DNA of 64,000 nucleotides from Sphingomonas sp. GTDB taxonomy: Bacteria > Pseudomonadota > Alphaproteobacteria > Sphingomonadales > Sphingomonadaceae. The position numbers were made by a program, and so were the translations under genes. Positions 20,573 through 28,466 of this stretch are shown piece by piece. Every line of letters begins with the position of its first letter. Positions within the stretch are counted from its first letter, which is position 1. The notes beneath the pieces are model-generated. The model saw only the letters and a list, made by a program, of their open reading frames with translations. It did not search any database and was not told the origin of the DNA. The DNA lies in assembly GCF_030145815.1 (NCBI RefSeq), contig NZ_JAIXHL010000004.1, positions 124,001 through 188,000 on the forward strand, read 5' to 3'.

Positions 20573-21535
20573 TCAACGCCACGCCGGTGCCGCCGTGCGC
20601 CGCGCGACACGCAACGTCGCCGACCGGGCACGCGGGTTCACCGCAATCTCATCCTCGCCGGCCCGGATCGCCTTTGCGGGCGGTTCGAAACTCGGCGCCT
20701 GTTCCGCCGCGACCATCGGGCGATGCCGCGATCCCGTCGGCTCGCTCCCGCTGCGTTCGCGCAGGAATTTCTTGACCATCCGGTCTTCCAGGCTGTGGAA
20801 CGTCACCACCGCCAGCCGTCCGCCGGGCTTCAGCGCCCGCTCGGCCGCGACCAGCCCTTCCTCAAGCTCGTCGAGCTCGCGGTTGAGGTGAATCCGGATC
20901 GCCTGGAAGGTCCGGGTGGCCGGGTCCTTCTTCTCATGCGGACGATACCCAAGGGCACGCCGCACCACATTTGCCAGGTCCCCCGTGCGCGCGAGAGGCC
21001 GTGCCTTCACAATCGCTTGTGCCACACGTCGGGCCTGTTTTTCTTCCCCGTAATTCCTCAGTATCGTGGTTAAATCAGACTCACTGATTTCGTTAACCAA
21101 TTGGGCGGCAGTCATGCCCGACTGGTCCATTCGCATGTCCAGCGGCCCGTCCGCCTGAAAGCTGAAACCGCGCTCCGCCTGGTCGAGCTGCATCGACGAC
21201 ACGCCGATATCCAGCGTCACGCCATCGACCGGCGACAGGCCGCGCGCGTCCAGCTCGCGGTCCATCGCGGAGAAGGGCGACTGGATCAGGATCAGGCGAT
21301 TTTCGCTCGCTTCTACAAGGGCTTGACCGCCTTCGATCGCATCGGGATCGCGATCGAAGGCGGCCACCTCGGCGCCCCGCTCGAGGAACGCGCGCGTGTA
21401 TCCGCCGGCACCGAATGTCCCATCGACATGGCGCTCGCCGGGCTGGATGGCGAGGGCATCGAGCACCTCGGCCAGCATCACCGGAATATGTGGACGATCC
21501 TGGTTAACGGCGTCGTGGGTCAGGGGCGCGGTCAC
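20573..21535 (-). CDS. rsmH: 16S rRNA (cytosine-1402-N4)-methyltransferase RsmH
   Basis: SAM-dependent methyltransferase that modifies C1402 of 16S rRNA, encoded second in dcw clusters (formerly mraW). The 320-aa protein has HIPVML near the start, the SAM-binding motif [14 protein letters not shown], the conserved [18 protein letters not shown], and the C-terminal motifs [13 protein letters not shown] and [16 protein letters not shown] take the GTG at 21535, which overlaps the mraZ stop as GTGA; the frame has no stop for about 30 codons upstream but no plausible start there. ftsL follows 10 bases after its stop. Confidence 0.96.
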   Translation of the reverse strand: MTAPLTHDAVNQDRPHIPVMLAEVLDALAIQPGERHVDGTFGAGGYTRAFLERGAEVAAFDRDPDAIEGGQALVEASENRLILIQSPFSAMDRELDARGLSPVDGVTLDIGVSSMQLDQAERGFSFQADGPLDMRMDQSGMTAAQLVNEISESDLTTILRNYGEEKQARRVAQAIVKARPLARTGDLANVVRRALGYRPHEKKDPATRTFQAIRIHLNRELDELEEGLVAAERALKPGGRLAVVTFHSLEDRMVKKFLRERSGSEPTGSRHRPMVAAEQAPSFEPPAKAIRAGEDEIAVNPRARSATLRVARRTAAPAWR

Positions 21536-22041
21536 AGCGTCACCCCCTTCTCGTCCAGGCAGTATCGGCACGCCGCCTTGATCTGTTCGGAGATGGTCGG
21601 GTGGTCGAGCAAGGTGCGCGGGTTCCACAACTCGATCGTCGCGCCGACGCCCATGAAGAAGGCGTAGCTGCCCTTGGGAATCCCCGCGAGGTGCCCCAGC
21701 ATCCCCGGCAGCACGAAGCGGCCCGACGGGTCGAACGCGATATTCTCGCTCGTCCCAACGCCGTCGCGCCAGATATTAGCGTCGGCCTGACCGCGATCGC
21801 CGGCAAACTCGGTCGCGCGCGCGTCGAGCCGCTCCATCAGGGCGTCAAAGAAGGGCTCGTCATAGGCGACCAGGCACTTGTCGGTCTCATGGGTGGACAG
21901 GATCGCGACCCGGGCGTCCTTGCTGTCGGTCGGGTGACCGCTGTTCTTCTCCAGCGTCGCGCGCAGGCCCGCGGGGATGGCGACACGACCCTTGTCGTCC
22001 ACCAGCTGTAAGCCAACCCCTCTGTAGCCGCTGCGTGCCAC
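21532..22041 (-). CDS. mraZ: Transcriptional regulator / division protein MraZ
   Basis: First gene of the dcw cluster; an AbrB-fold DNA-binding protein that represses the cluster in bacteria where it has been studied. The 169-aa product has two SpoVT-AbrB-like repeats: [15 protein letters not shown] near residue 15 and the second [18 protein letters not shown] near 105. I prefer the GTG at 22041, which has AAGGGGC upstream; an ATG farther up at 22110 would add 23 basic residues with no family similarity. Its stop overlaps the rsmH start. The upstream region should hold its own operator. Confidence 0.9.
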   Translation of the reverse strand: MARSGYRGVGLQLVDDKGRVAIPAGLRATLEKNSGHPTDSKDARVAILSTHETDKCLVAYDEPFFDALMERLDARATEFAGDRGQADANIWRDGVGTSENIAFDPSGRFVLPGMLGHLAGIPKGSYAFFMGVGATIELWNPRTLLDHPTISEQIKAACRYCLDEKGVTL

Positions 22042-22386
22042 CCTTGCCCCTTGCCTCCCGGGCACGCCTCTCCGCCTGTCGCGGCGCGCCATCGCGCGCC
22101 CCGGACCCATGATGGCCGACGATAAAGGTTACCCTGTTAACCGCTGGCCTATCGCAAGCAGTCCGGGTTTTCAATGCCTGAACTCGGGATTTCGCGGGAA
22201 TTTGCCCCAATTAATGCCTCGGGTTACCGCTGTTTTCACTTCATTCGTTAAGTGAACACCTTCTGTTCCATCCGGATGGCTGGGCAAAATGGGTCGATCC
22301 GCCGCCGTTGGGGCGGGACAGGCGGACAGTGGCGGCAATTCCCGGAAATTCCCGCGATGCGGCGCGGAGTCGCGGGCAGGCGGCGC
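22042..22386 (-). promoter_or_regulatory. Upstream region of the dcw cluster
   Basis: A 345-base non-coding stretch before mraZ, expected to hold the main dcw promoter. It contains a 7-bp inverted repeat with 8-base spacing (TTCACTT / AAGTGAA, 22235-22256) and a looser one at 22128-22143 (GGTTA / TAACC). I do not see a convincing set of the TGGG-type direct repeats that MraZ binds in E. coli, and no clear sigma-70 hexamer pair. Confidence 0.4.
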
Positions 22387-22704
22387 TCATTCCCCGTCGA
22401 CTGGGGCTGGCGTGAGCTCGGGTTCGGGGGATTCTGCGGTGCGCGGCGCGATGCCGAGTTCGGCGATCGGTTCGTCCTTGGGCTCGGCCGCGCTGTTTGT
22501 GACCATGCCTTCGGTCATGTTGGCGACCACTTCCGGCTTGGGCGCGCCCTCGGCCACCACGGGCGCCTCGTCGCGCGCCGACGTAAAGATCGCGCTGGCG
22601 ACACCCATCAGCAGCATCACGGTGGCAAGTCCGGTCAGTCCGACGCGGACCCGCTGCATACTGGAGTGTGGATCGCTGGGCATCGATTTCATAAGCTGTG
22701 GCAT
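22387..22704 (-). CDS. Small single-pass membrane protein, unknown
   Basis: A 105-aa protein with one hydrophobic helix near residues 21-40 (VGLTGLATVMLLMGVASAIF) preceded by a short basic segment, then an acidic, Pro/Ala/Glu-rich tail of about 60 residues predicted to be disordered and extracytoplasmic. It has an ATG at 22704. It lies between cysK (50 bases upstream, same strand) and the dcw promoter region, so it could be the second gene of a cysK transcript. No catalytic motif and no family I can name. Codon use and a clean frame make it a likely real gene. Confidence 0.65.
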   Translation of the reverse strand: MPQLMKSMPSDPHSSMQRVRVGLTGLATVMLLMGVASAIFTSARDEAPVVAEGAPKPEVVANMTEGMVTNSAAEPKDEPIAELGIAPRTAESPEPELTPAPVDGE

Positions 22705-22754
22705 AAATGTAACGCCTTAACAGCCGATTGTCGAACCCCCTTTTGTCGGTTGCT

Positions 22755-23747
22755 TTATCCGCGATCGAGCCGCTCAGGCACCTGCAACCCCTTGAGTCGC
22801 AGCCATTCCGGGTTGTAAAGCGTTGAAAGATAACGAAATCCCGTATCACACAGGATCGTCGCAACCCGGGCGCCTGGACCCAATTCACGCCCCAGCGCTA
22901 CCGCACCTGCGACATTGATCCCCGATGACAGGCCCAGGCACAGCCCTTCCTCGGCCAACAACCGGCGGACCCACTCCATTCCCTCATCGTCACCGATGCG
23001 GAACTGCGTATCGATCGGCGCGCCTTCCAGGTTCGCGGTGATCCGCCCCTGCCCGATCCCCTCGGCCACCGACGCCCCCTCGGCCTTCAACTCGCCATGC
23101 GCGTAATAGTTATACAGCGCCGCACCATGCGGATCGCTCAGTGCGATGCGGACCTTCTCGTCCTTTTCCTTGAGGCCCAGGCCCACGCCCGCAATCGTGC
23201 CCCCGGTGCCAGCGGCGCAGGTGAACCCATCGATCCGCCCCTCCATCTGGGTCCAGATCTCCTCCGCCGTCCCGACAATATGCGCGCGGCGGTTGGCGAT
23301 ATTGTCGAACTGGTTCGCCCAGATCGCGTTGGGCGTCTCCTCGGCGATGCGGCGCGACGTGTGCACGAAATGCCCAGGATTGGAGTAAGGCGCCGCCGGC
23401 ACCAGCACCAGCTCCGCGCCCAGCGCGCGCAGCGTGTCCATCTTCTCGCGGCTCTGCGTCTCGGGCATGACGATGATCGTCTTGTAGCCCTTGGCATTGG
23501 CGACCAGCGCCAGGCCGATCCCGGTATTGCCCGCCGTCCCCTCGACAATCGTCCCGCCCGGCTGGATCAGCCCGCGCGCCTCGGCATCCTCGACGATGAA
23601 CAGCGCCGCGCGATCCTTCACGCTTGCCCCGGGATTGGCGAATTCGCACTTGCCGAAAATGTCGCACCCGGCGGCTTCGCTCGGCCCTTTCAGCCGGACG
23701 AGCGGGGTGTTGCCGATCAGCGCGATGGTATCCTGTGCAACTTTCAT
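22755..23747 (-). CDS. cysK: Cysteine synthase A (O-acetylserine sulfhydrylase)
   Basis: PLP enzyme that makes L-cysteine from O-acetylserine and sulfide. The 330-aa protein has the PLP lysine in NPGASVKDRAA, the substrate loop TAGNTG, the phosphate loop AAGTGGTIAG and the C-terminal serine region DTGFRYLST. The ATG at 23747 (MKVAQDTIALIGNTPLVRL) gives the family N-terminus; a longer frame to 23783 adds 12 unrelated residues. An internal insertion with DPHGAALYNYYAHGELK is characteristic of one cysteine-synthase subgroup. A role in cystathionine metabolism is possible but less likely. Confidence 0.92.
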   Translation of the reverse strand: MKVAQDTIALIGNTPLVRLKGPSEAAGCDIFGKCEFANPGASVKDRAALFIVEDAEARGLIQPGGTIVEGTAGNTGIGLALVANAKGYKTIIVMPETQSREKMDTLRALGAELVLVPAAPYSNPGHFVHTSRRIAEETPNAIWANQFDNIANRRAHIVGTAEEIWTQMEGRIDGFTCAAGTGGTIAGVGLGLKEKDEKVRIALSDPHGAALYNYYAHGELKAEGASVAEGIGQGRITANLEGAPIDTQFRIGDDEGMEWVRRLLAEEGLCLGLSSGINVAGAVALGRELGPGARVATILCDTGFRYLSTLYNPEWLRLKGLQVPERLDRG

Positions 23748-23912
23748 GGCCGGAACATAGGCACTGCCCCCGCCGCGCCGCAAGCAAGCGAAACTATGCC
23801 GCCATCGCTGCGGGCTTCACCTCCCGTTGCAGTGCGAACCAAGTTGGGCGTGGCGCGAATGCTGCCTATTGGCTATACACGCTGACGGCATATCCCTCGC
23901 ACAGAGGATGCG

Positions 23913-24086
23913 GTGACAAAGCGGATAAACATCAAAAATCCAGAAGTTGTCGCGCTGGCTCGAGAATTGGCCAGGCTCGATGCCAAGCCTGTCAATCAGG
24001 TGGTCAAGGAAGCGCTTCAGAGCATGAGCGAACGGATGATGCACGAGTCCGGTCGTTCAATCGATCCAGCTACACAATTGCGGTGA
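23913..24086 (+). CDS. Orphan VapB/Rv0623-type antitoxin (57 aa)
   Basis: A very small gene starting at a GTG with GAGG five bases upstream. The product begins VTKRINIKNPEVVALARELA and continues with a conserved-looking helix (KPVNQVVKEALQSM). The INIKNPEV...LAREL pattern is that of Rv0623/VapB-type antitoxins, which pair with PIN-domain VapC ribonucleases and autoregulate through an N-terminal ribbon-helix-helix-like part. No vapC follows: the next gene, 35 bases downstream, is a DNA glycosylase. It is therefore an orphan antitoxin or the remnant of a pair. Confidence 0.7.
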   Translation: MTKRINIKNPEVVALARELARLDAKPVNQVVKEALQSMSERMMHESGRSIDPATQLR

Positions 24087-24120
24087 CACTCTTCATCCAC
24101 ACCGACATCACCCCCGCAGC

Positions 24121-24618
24121 ATGATCCGCAAGGCCAGCTTCCCACCCGTCGCCGACCCCCGCACCCGCGTCCTCATCTGCGGCAGCCTGCCCGGTGAGCG
24201 CAGCCTCGCCGCACGGCAATATTACGCCCACCCGCAGAACCAGTTCTGGCGCCTGATCGCCGCCGTCATCGACCGCGCCGACCTCCCCGCCCTCCCCTAC
24301 GAAGCCCGCCTCGCCGCGCTCCTCGAAGCCCGGATCGGCCTGTGGGACGCCGTCGCCAGCGCCACGCGCACGGGCAGCAGCGACGCGGCCATCGCCAACG
24401 CCGAGCCCAACGACCTCGCCACCCTCGCCGCCAGCCTGCCCGATCTCGCCGCCATCGCCTTCAACGGCGCCACCGCCCACCGCCTCGGCCTGCGCCAGCT
24501 CGGCGCGCATGCATCGCGCTGGACCATTCTCGCCCTCCCCTCGTCCAGCCCGCTCCACACCATCGGCCTGCCCGCCAAGCTCCCCGCCTGGCACGCCCTG
24601 CGCCCCTTCCTCGCCTGA
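24121..24618 (+). CDS. Hypoxanthine-DNA (deoxyinosine) glycosylase, UDG superfamily
   Basis: Base-excision repair enzyme of the uracil-DNA glycosylase superfamily, most like family 6, which removes hypoxanthine arising from adenine deamination. The 165-aa sequence has motif 1 as ICGSLPGERSL near residue 20, the NQFWR helix, LWDAV, a central AFNGATAHR region, and motif 2 as ALPSSSP near 140. The length matches the compact family. The ATG at 24121 opens the family N-terminus. It is followed by the dioxygenase gene 65 bases on, same strand. Confidence 0.85.
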   Translation: MIRKASFPPVADPRTRVLICGSLPGERSLAARQYYAHPQNQFWRLIAAVIDRADLPALPYEARLAALLEARIGLWDAVASATRTGSSDAAIANAEPNDLATLAASLPDLAAIAFNGATAHRLGLRQLGAHASRWTILALPSSSPLHTIGLPAKLPAWHALRPFLA

Positions 24619-24683
24619 CACCCCAGCTTGCAAAAGCGCCGCCACGCCAGCAAAGCTGCGCGCAGTTCGGGCAGGGGAAACAG

Positions 24684-25472
24684 ATGAGCAGCGATAACCG
24701 GGTCTCCTTCGCGCCCGGCACCGACCGAGCAACAGCCGTCGCCGAGGCGATCGCGATCCTGCGCCGCGACGGCGTGGTGGTGCTCGACGACCTGATCGAC
24801 CCCGCGCTGGTGGCTGCGTGCAGCGCCGAAATCGCCGCGCGCCACCCCGACATGGCACAGCCCGACCGCAGCAAATATTTCGGTCCCTATGTCGGCCGGC
24901 ACACAATTCCCTTGCTGGTCGACGGCACGCTCGCCGATCCCGCCATCCTCCTCCCCAAGTCGGTCGCGCACATCGCCACCGAGTTGCTGGACGAGGCGTT
25001 CAAGGTCGACTCGGTCGGCCTGCTCGTCGCCGTCCCCGGCGCGCCCGATCAGACCGCGCATCGCGACGCCTGGCTCTACCCGCGCGAGGGGCTCGACCGC
25101 CTCCTGCCCCCCTTCGCGCTCGCCTTCGCGGTCCCGCTCGTCACCATGGACGAAACCAGCGGCCGCACCGCCTTCTGGCGCGCCAGCCATCGCTCGGGCG
25201 CGACCGAGCCGCCCACCACTCCGCACGACCTTGCCCCCACCGTTCACCCTGGCAGCGCGATCCTGTGGGATTATCGCATCTACCATACCGGCCTCGCCAA
25301 CCACGGCACCGCCCCGCGCCCGGTGATCTTCAGCGCGCTGAGCCGCGAATGGTGGGTCGAAATCGACCCGCCCGAGGCGAAAGATTATCGCAAGCTCAAC
25401 GTCGCGCGCACGGTGTTCGAGGGTTGGAAGCCACGGTGGCAGGCGCGCTTTAGCCGGGCGGATGTTATGTAA
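24684..25472 (+). CDS. Phytanoyl-CoA dioxygenase (PhyH) family protein
   Basis: Fe(II)/2-oxoglutarate-dependent oxygenase fold. The 262-aa product starts at an ATG with GGGGAAA upstream and begins MSSDNRVSFAPG. The double-stranded beta-helix metal triad is visible as His-x-Asp in TAHRDAW (about residue 130) and a distal His in YRIYHTGLANHG (about 200), with a following Arg for 2-oxoglutarate. The substrate cannot be told from sequence. It ends 125 bases before the lasso-peptide precursor on the same strand, so a tailoring role in that pathway is possible, but the gene may equally be a stand-alone oxygenase. Confidence 0.8.
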   Translation: MSSDNRVSFAPGTDRATAVAEAIAILRRDGVVVLDDLIDPALVAACSAEIAARHPDMAQPDRSKYFGPYVGRHTIPLLVDGTLADPAILLPKSVAHIATELLDEAFKVDSVGLLVAVPGAPDQTAHRDAWLYPREGLDRLLPPFALAFAVPLVTMDETSGRTAFWRASHRSGATEPPTTPHDLAPTVHPGSAILWDYRIYHTGLANHGTAPRPVIFSALSREWWVEIDPPEAKDYRKLNVARTVFEGWKPRWQARFSRADVM

Positions 25473-25597
25473 GTGCAAATCGGTCGACCGCCCCGGCGCG
25501 TGAGCCTTTGCAACCCAAACTGATTACAAATCCGAAATGATTGTTGCTGCGCAGCATTTCTGGCGGCAAGCAAGGTGCGTTCAACTGGGAGAATCAC

Positions 25598-25753
25598 ATG
25601 ATCGACAGCGACGCGCAGGACCAGACTGCGCCGAAGGGCATCTGGACCGCACCGGTCGTCCAGCACCTCGGCGCGATTGAGGAGGCGACGATGCCGTCGT
25701 CCTCCACACCGATTAACGACGGCTTCGGCCCCAACACCGGCCCGCCCTCCTGA
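25598..25753 (+). CDS. Lasso-peptide precursor (A protein, 51 aa)
   Basis: Start ATG with GGGAG upstream. The leader ends in a perfect match to the lasso-leader pattern Y/W-x2-P-x-L/V-x3-G-x5-T-x: Trp16, Pro19, Val21, Gly25 and Thr31 at the penultimate leader position. This predicts cleavage after Met32 and a 19-residue core, PSSSTPINDGFGPNTGPPS, with Asp at core position 9 to close a nine-residue macrolactam with the N-terminal amine. The core would start with Pro, which is unusual. The core ends in Ser, the residue phosphorylated by lasso-peptide kinases, and a kinase gene is in the cluster. The longer frame from 25541 is less likely. Processing is inferred, not shown. Confidence 0.82.
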   Translation: MIDSDAQDQTAPKGIWTAPVVQHLGAIEEATMPSSSTPINDGFGPNTGPPS

Positions 25754-25783
25754 TCGTCCGCGTCGCGTCAGCGCGACGCCCGT

Positions 25784-27754
25784 TTACACCGGGTCAAGGC
25801 GGTTGCTCCCCTTGACCCGGAGAACGAAGCGCCCGACCTGGAGCGCCAGGGGCAACAAAACCGGCAACGCCGAGCGCCGGGGATCGCGTGAATCGGTGAT
25901 CGACTGGTCCGGCCAGGCATCGATCATATCGCGCAGCCGATCGACATCGATCATTTCCGCCATATCCGCGTCATCACCCATTGCTTCGACTTCCGCCCGA
26001 TAGCGGGGCAGGTCGCGCGTCATGCGCAGATGCCAGTCACAGCTCTGGATGCCACGCCGCCGGTTGGTCCGAACGCTGTCGGGCAGCATGCCGTCGACCA
26101 TCCGCCGCATCAGCCAGCGATCCACGCCGTTGCGATAGAATTGATCCTCGGGCAGCCCCATCGTCCATTCGACGATCCGGCGGTCAGCAAACGGGTCACG
26201 CATCTCGACGCCGTGCAGCGCCGTCAGTCCCGCGAGTGATTCGCCCAGGTCCGACGCACCGTGATCGATCATCATCCAGCGAAACAGGTCGACCGTCATC
26301 AGCGGCCCGGCGGTGAAGAAGGGGGTCCCGGTATCGATCCCGCGCTGCCGCGTATTCATCGCCTCGGCCACCGACGCGCGCGCCATGTTGATATGCTGCC
26401 AGCGCGTGTCGTCATCGTCGCCGCGCCGCCGGTCACGCAGGTCGCGCAGCCAGCGTGGACCCAGCGGCACGATCACCTCGGACGCCAGTCGCCGCAGCCG
26501 TCCCGTGGCCGAGCGCCCGTCTGCACCCAGCTCCCGGTTCAGCGCGCGCCACGCCCGCTGCTGCCACAGGTACAGGAAGATATCTTCTCCCGCCCGGCTC
26601 AGTGTGAAATTGCCAAACGTACCGTCCAGCATCACCGCAATGCCCTGATCCCTGGCCTGCGCCATGATCGCCTGGAACCAGTAGGAATTGGCGACATTGC
26701 GCACGGGCAGCTCCGCCGCCTGCAACAACGCATCCTGTCCGGTCAAAAACCCGGAGCCGGCCACATCCACGAAGTGCGGCTGCAACGCCGGATGCTGCGC
26801 CGCGATCGCCTCGACATAGGGGCGCTCATCGCCATAGCCGCCATTGCCGACCTTACCGTCCCACCCGGCTTCGGGAACCCAGGTAAAGGTGGGGAGCCGC
26901 GCGCCGGGACCCATCTGCCGCGCCGCGGTCACCGCCACCGCCGCCGAATCCAGCCCACCGCTCAGAAACGCGCCGACCGGCCCGCTCGACCGCAGGCACG
27001 CCGCCACCGCCTGATCGAACAGCGCGCGCCCCGCTTCGACATAGTCCGCGTCGCGCGCATAGCGCACCGGCTTCACCCGCGCCGCCAAGTCGTAATAGCG
27101 CCGCGTCTCGACCCGCCCCGCGCCCACCTCGATCACGCCGCCCGGTCGCACGCGGCATATCCCCTCGAAATAGCTGCGCGCGCTGTCGGTGTGCAGCTGG
27201 CACAGCGCATCCGCGATCTTCTGCCGGTCCACCGCTCGCGGAATATCGGGCAGTGCGTGCAGCCCCTTCGGCATCGACGCGATCACCAGCCGGTCGGGGC
27301 GAAGATGATAGTTCAGCGGCCGATGCCCGAACGGCGAACGCGCGGCGAGCGCCGTGTGCCGCTCCGCATCCCAGACGATCGCCGCAAACTCGCCGACCCA
27401 GCGGTCGAGCGCCGCCTCGCCCCATGCCTGCCAGCTCCGCAGCGCCAGCTCGGCATCGGCCATCGTCCCCAGCGGCCCGGACGCAATCCCCAGCTCCGCC
27501 GCCAGCGCCGCGCGATTGTCGATCCGCCCGTCGAACAGCACCGCAAAGCGCCCGCCCGGCGCGCGCGCCGGCTGGTCGAACTCGGCATCCTGCGGCGTCG
27601 GGGCGAACAGCGTATGGACCAGCGCCACCGGCCCCATCATCGTCACGCTCGCACGGCGCCGTCCATGCATGTGCAGCCCGCGCGCGATCCGCTCGGCATC
27701 GGCACGCAATGCCTCTCCGCCATCACGCCGGAACAGCAGCGCAATCCCGCTCAT
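25784..27754 (-). CDS. Lasso cyclase (C protein, asparagine-synthetase-like)
   Basis: ATP-dependent macrolactam synthetase that adenylates the side-chain acid of the core peptide and closes the ring. The 656-aa protein has an N-terminal Ntn-glutaminase-like domain beginning MSGI: the catalytic Cys2 of true asparagine synthetases is replaced by Ser, as expected for a cyclase that uses no glutamine. The C-terminal synthetase domain carries the PP-loop SGGLDS at 265-270. It overlaps the B2 gene upstream by four bases and ends 30 bases from the convergent precursor gene. It is the last gene of the four-gene minus-strand operon. Confidence 0.88.
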   Translation of the reverse strand: MSGIALLFRRDGGEALRADAERIARGLHMHGRRRASVTMMGPVALVHTLFAPTPQDAEFDQPARAPGGRFAVLFDGRIDNRAALAAELGIASGPLGTMADAELALRSWQAWGEAALDRWVGEFAAIVWDAERHTALAARSPFGHRPLNYHLRPDRLVIASMPKGLHALPDIPRAVDRQKIADALCQLHTDSARSYFEGICRVRPGGVIEVGAGRVETRRYYDLAARVKPVRYARDADYVEAGRALFDQAVAACLRSSGPVGAFLSGGLDSAAVAVTAARQMGPGARLPTFTWVPEAGWDGKVGNGGYGDERPYVEAIAAQHPALQPHFVDVAGSGFLTGQDALLQAAELPVRNVANSYWFQAIMAQARDQGIAVMLDGTFGNFTLSRAGEDIFLYLWQQRAWRALNRELGADGRSATGRLRRLASEVIVPLGPRWLRDLRDRRRGDDDDTRWQHINMARASVAEAMNTRQRGIDTGTPFFTAGPLMTVDLFRWMMIDHGASDLGESLAGLTALHGVEMRDPFADRRIVEWTMGLPEDQFYRNGVDRWLMRRMVDGMLPDSVRTNRRRGIQSCDWHLRMTRDLPRYRAEVEAMGDDADMAEMIDVDRLRDMIDAWPDQSITDSRDPRRSALPVLLPLALQVGRFVLRVKGSNRLDPV

Positions 27755-28191
27755 TCAGCGTCGCCGAACCGCGCGATCGGTCGGATGTCGCGGTCAGTGA
27801 TCCGCCCCGTCACGGTCACACCACTGACCACCAGCCAGGCATGCAGCATCCGCTTTGCGCCCGCGCGTGCCTCCGGCTCCACCCCGACGAACATCGTGTT
27901 CGCCACCCCGCGCCGGTTGAGCATCCACCGCCCGCACATCGCGCGCGGCAGGCACACCGGACGCCACGGGTGCCGATCGGCGACCCGGTCGATGATGCGC
28001 CCGACCCGCGCCGCGCGCACCCGGTCTGCGTCGGCCGCAATCGCGCCGCCAACGCCGCCCGCCGTGCCGAGCAGGCGGCTCCAGCGCCGATAGGTCACCC
28101 GGCGCGTCAGCGCATGCGCCACCGTCAGCAGCACCGCCGCTTCCCCGGCCAGCGCCAGCGTGCACATGAAATCGCCCACACGGCGCATCAT
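27751..28191 (-). CDS. Lasso-peptide leader protease (B2, transglutaminase-like)
   Basis: A 146-aa cysteine protease that cleaves the leader from the precursor. The transglutaminase-like triad is visible: Cys80 in RPVCLPRA, His117 in MLHAWLVV, and an acidic residue in the ITDRD segment at about 133-135. There is a hydrophobic stretch near residues 10-27. Two adjacent ATG codons are possible; the first, at 28191, overlaps the stop of the RRE gene as ATGA. Its own stop overlaps the cyclase start. Split B1/B2 genes are the usual form in proteobacterial kinase-type clusters. Confidence 0.87.
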   Translation of the reverse strand: MMRRVGDFMCTLALAGEAAVLLTVAHALTRRVTYRRWSRLLGTAGGVGGAIAADADRVRAARVGRIIDRVADRHPWRPVCLPRAMCGRWMLNRRGVANTMFVGVEPEARAGAKRMLHAWLVVSGVTVTGRITDRDIRPIARFGDAE

Positions 28192-28466
28192 TCGGCAACA
28201 AGAAAGCCCAGATCGCACATCTCGGTCACGAACGCGCGCAGATCGGCCGCGCACGTCGCCGCATCGACGTCGAACTGCTTCTGCAACCGGGCCACGGCAC
28301 CGTCGAGGGTCACCGGCTCGGCAAACGCAGCCCAGGATGCCGCCGCCGGTCCCGCCAGCGCATAGACCCGCCCGGTCGACAGCTGGAGCAGGACGGTTTC
28401 CCCATCCACGTTCGATTCGATGAAATCCGTGCCACGGCGGAGCGATCGATTGCCCATGTCTGTCAT
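28188..28466 (-). CDS. PqqD-like RiPP recognition element (B1)
   Basis: A 92-aa winged-helix protein of the PqqD family that binds the leader peptide and delivers the precursor to the protease and cyclase. It shows the typical pattern: beta strands with VLLQLSTGRVYALAGPAAASWAAF, then helices ending CDLGFLVAE. It starts at an ATG overlapping the kinase stop (ATGA), and its own stop overlaps the B2 start. Expected to contact the Trp16/Pro19 part of the leader encoded at 25598. The fold call is good; the binding partner is inferred from context. Confidence 0.85.
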   Translation of the reverse strand: MTDMGNRSLRRGTDFIESNVDGETVLLQLSTGRVYALAGPAAASWAAFAEPVTLDGAVARLQKQFDVDAATCAADLRAFVTEMCDLGFLVAE

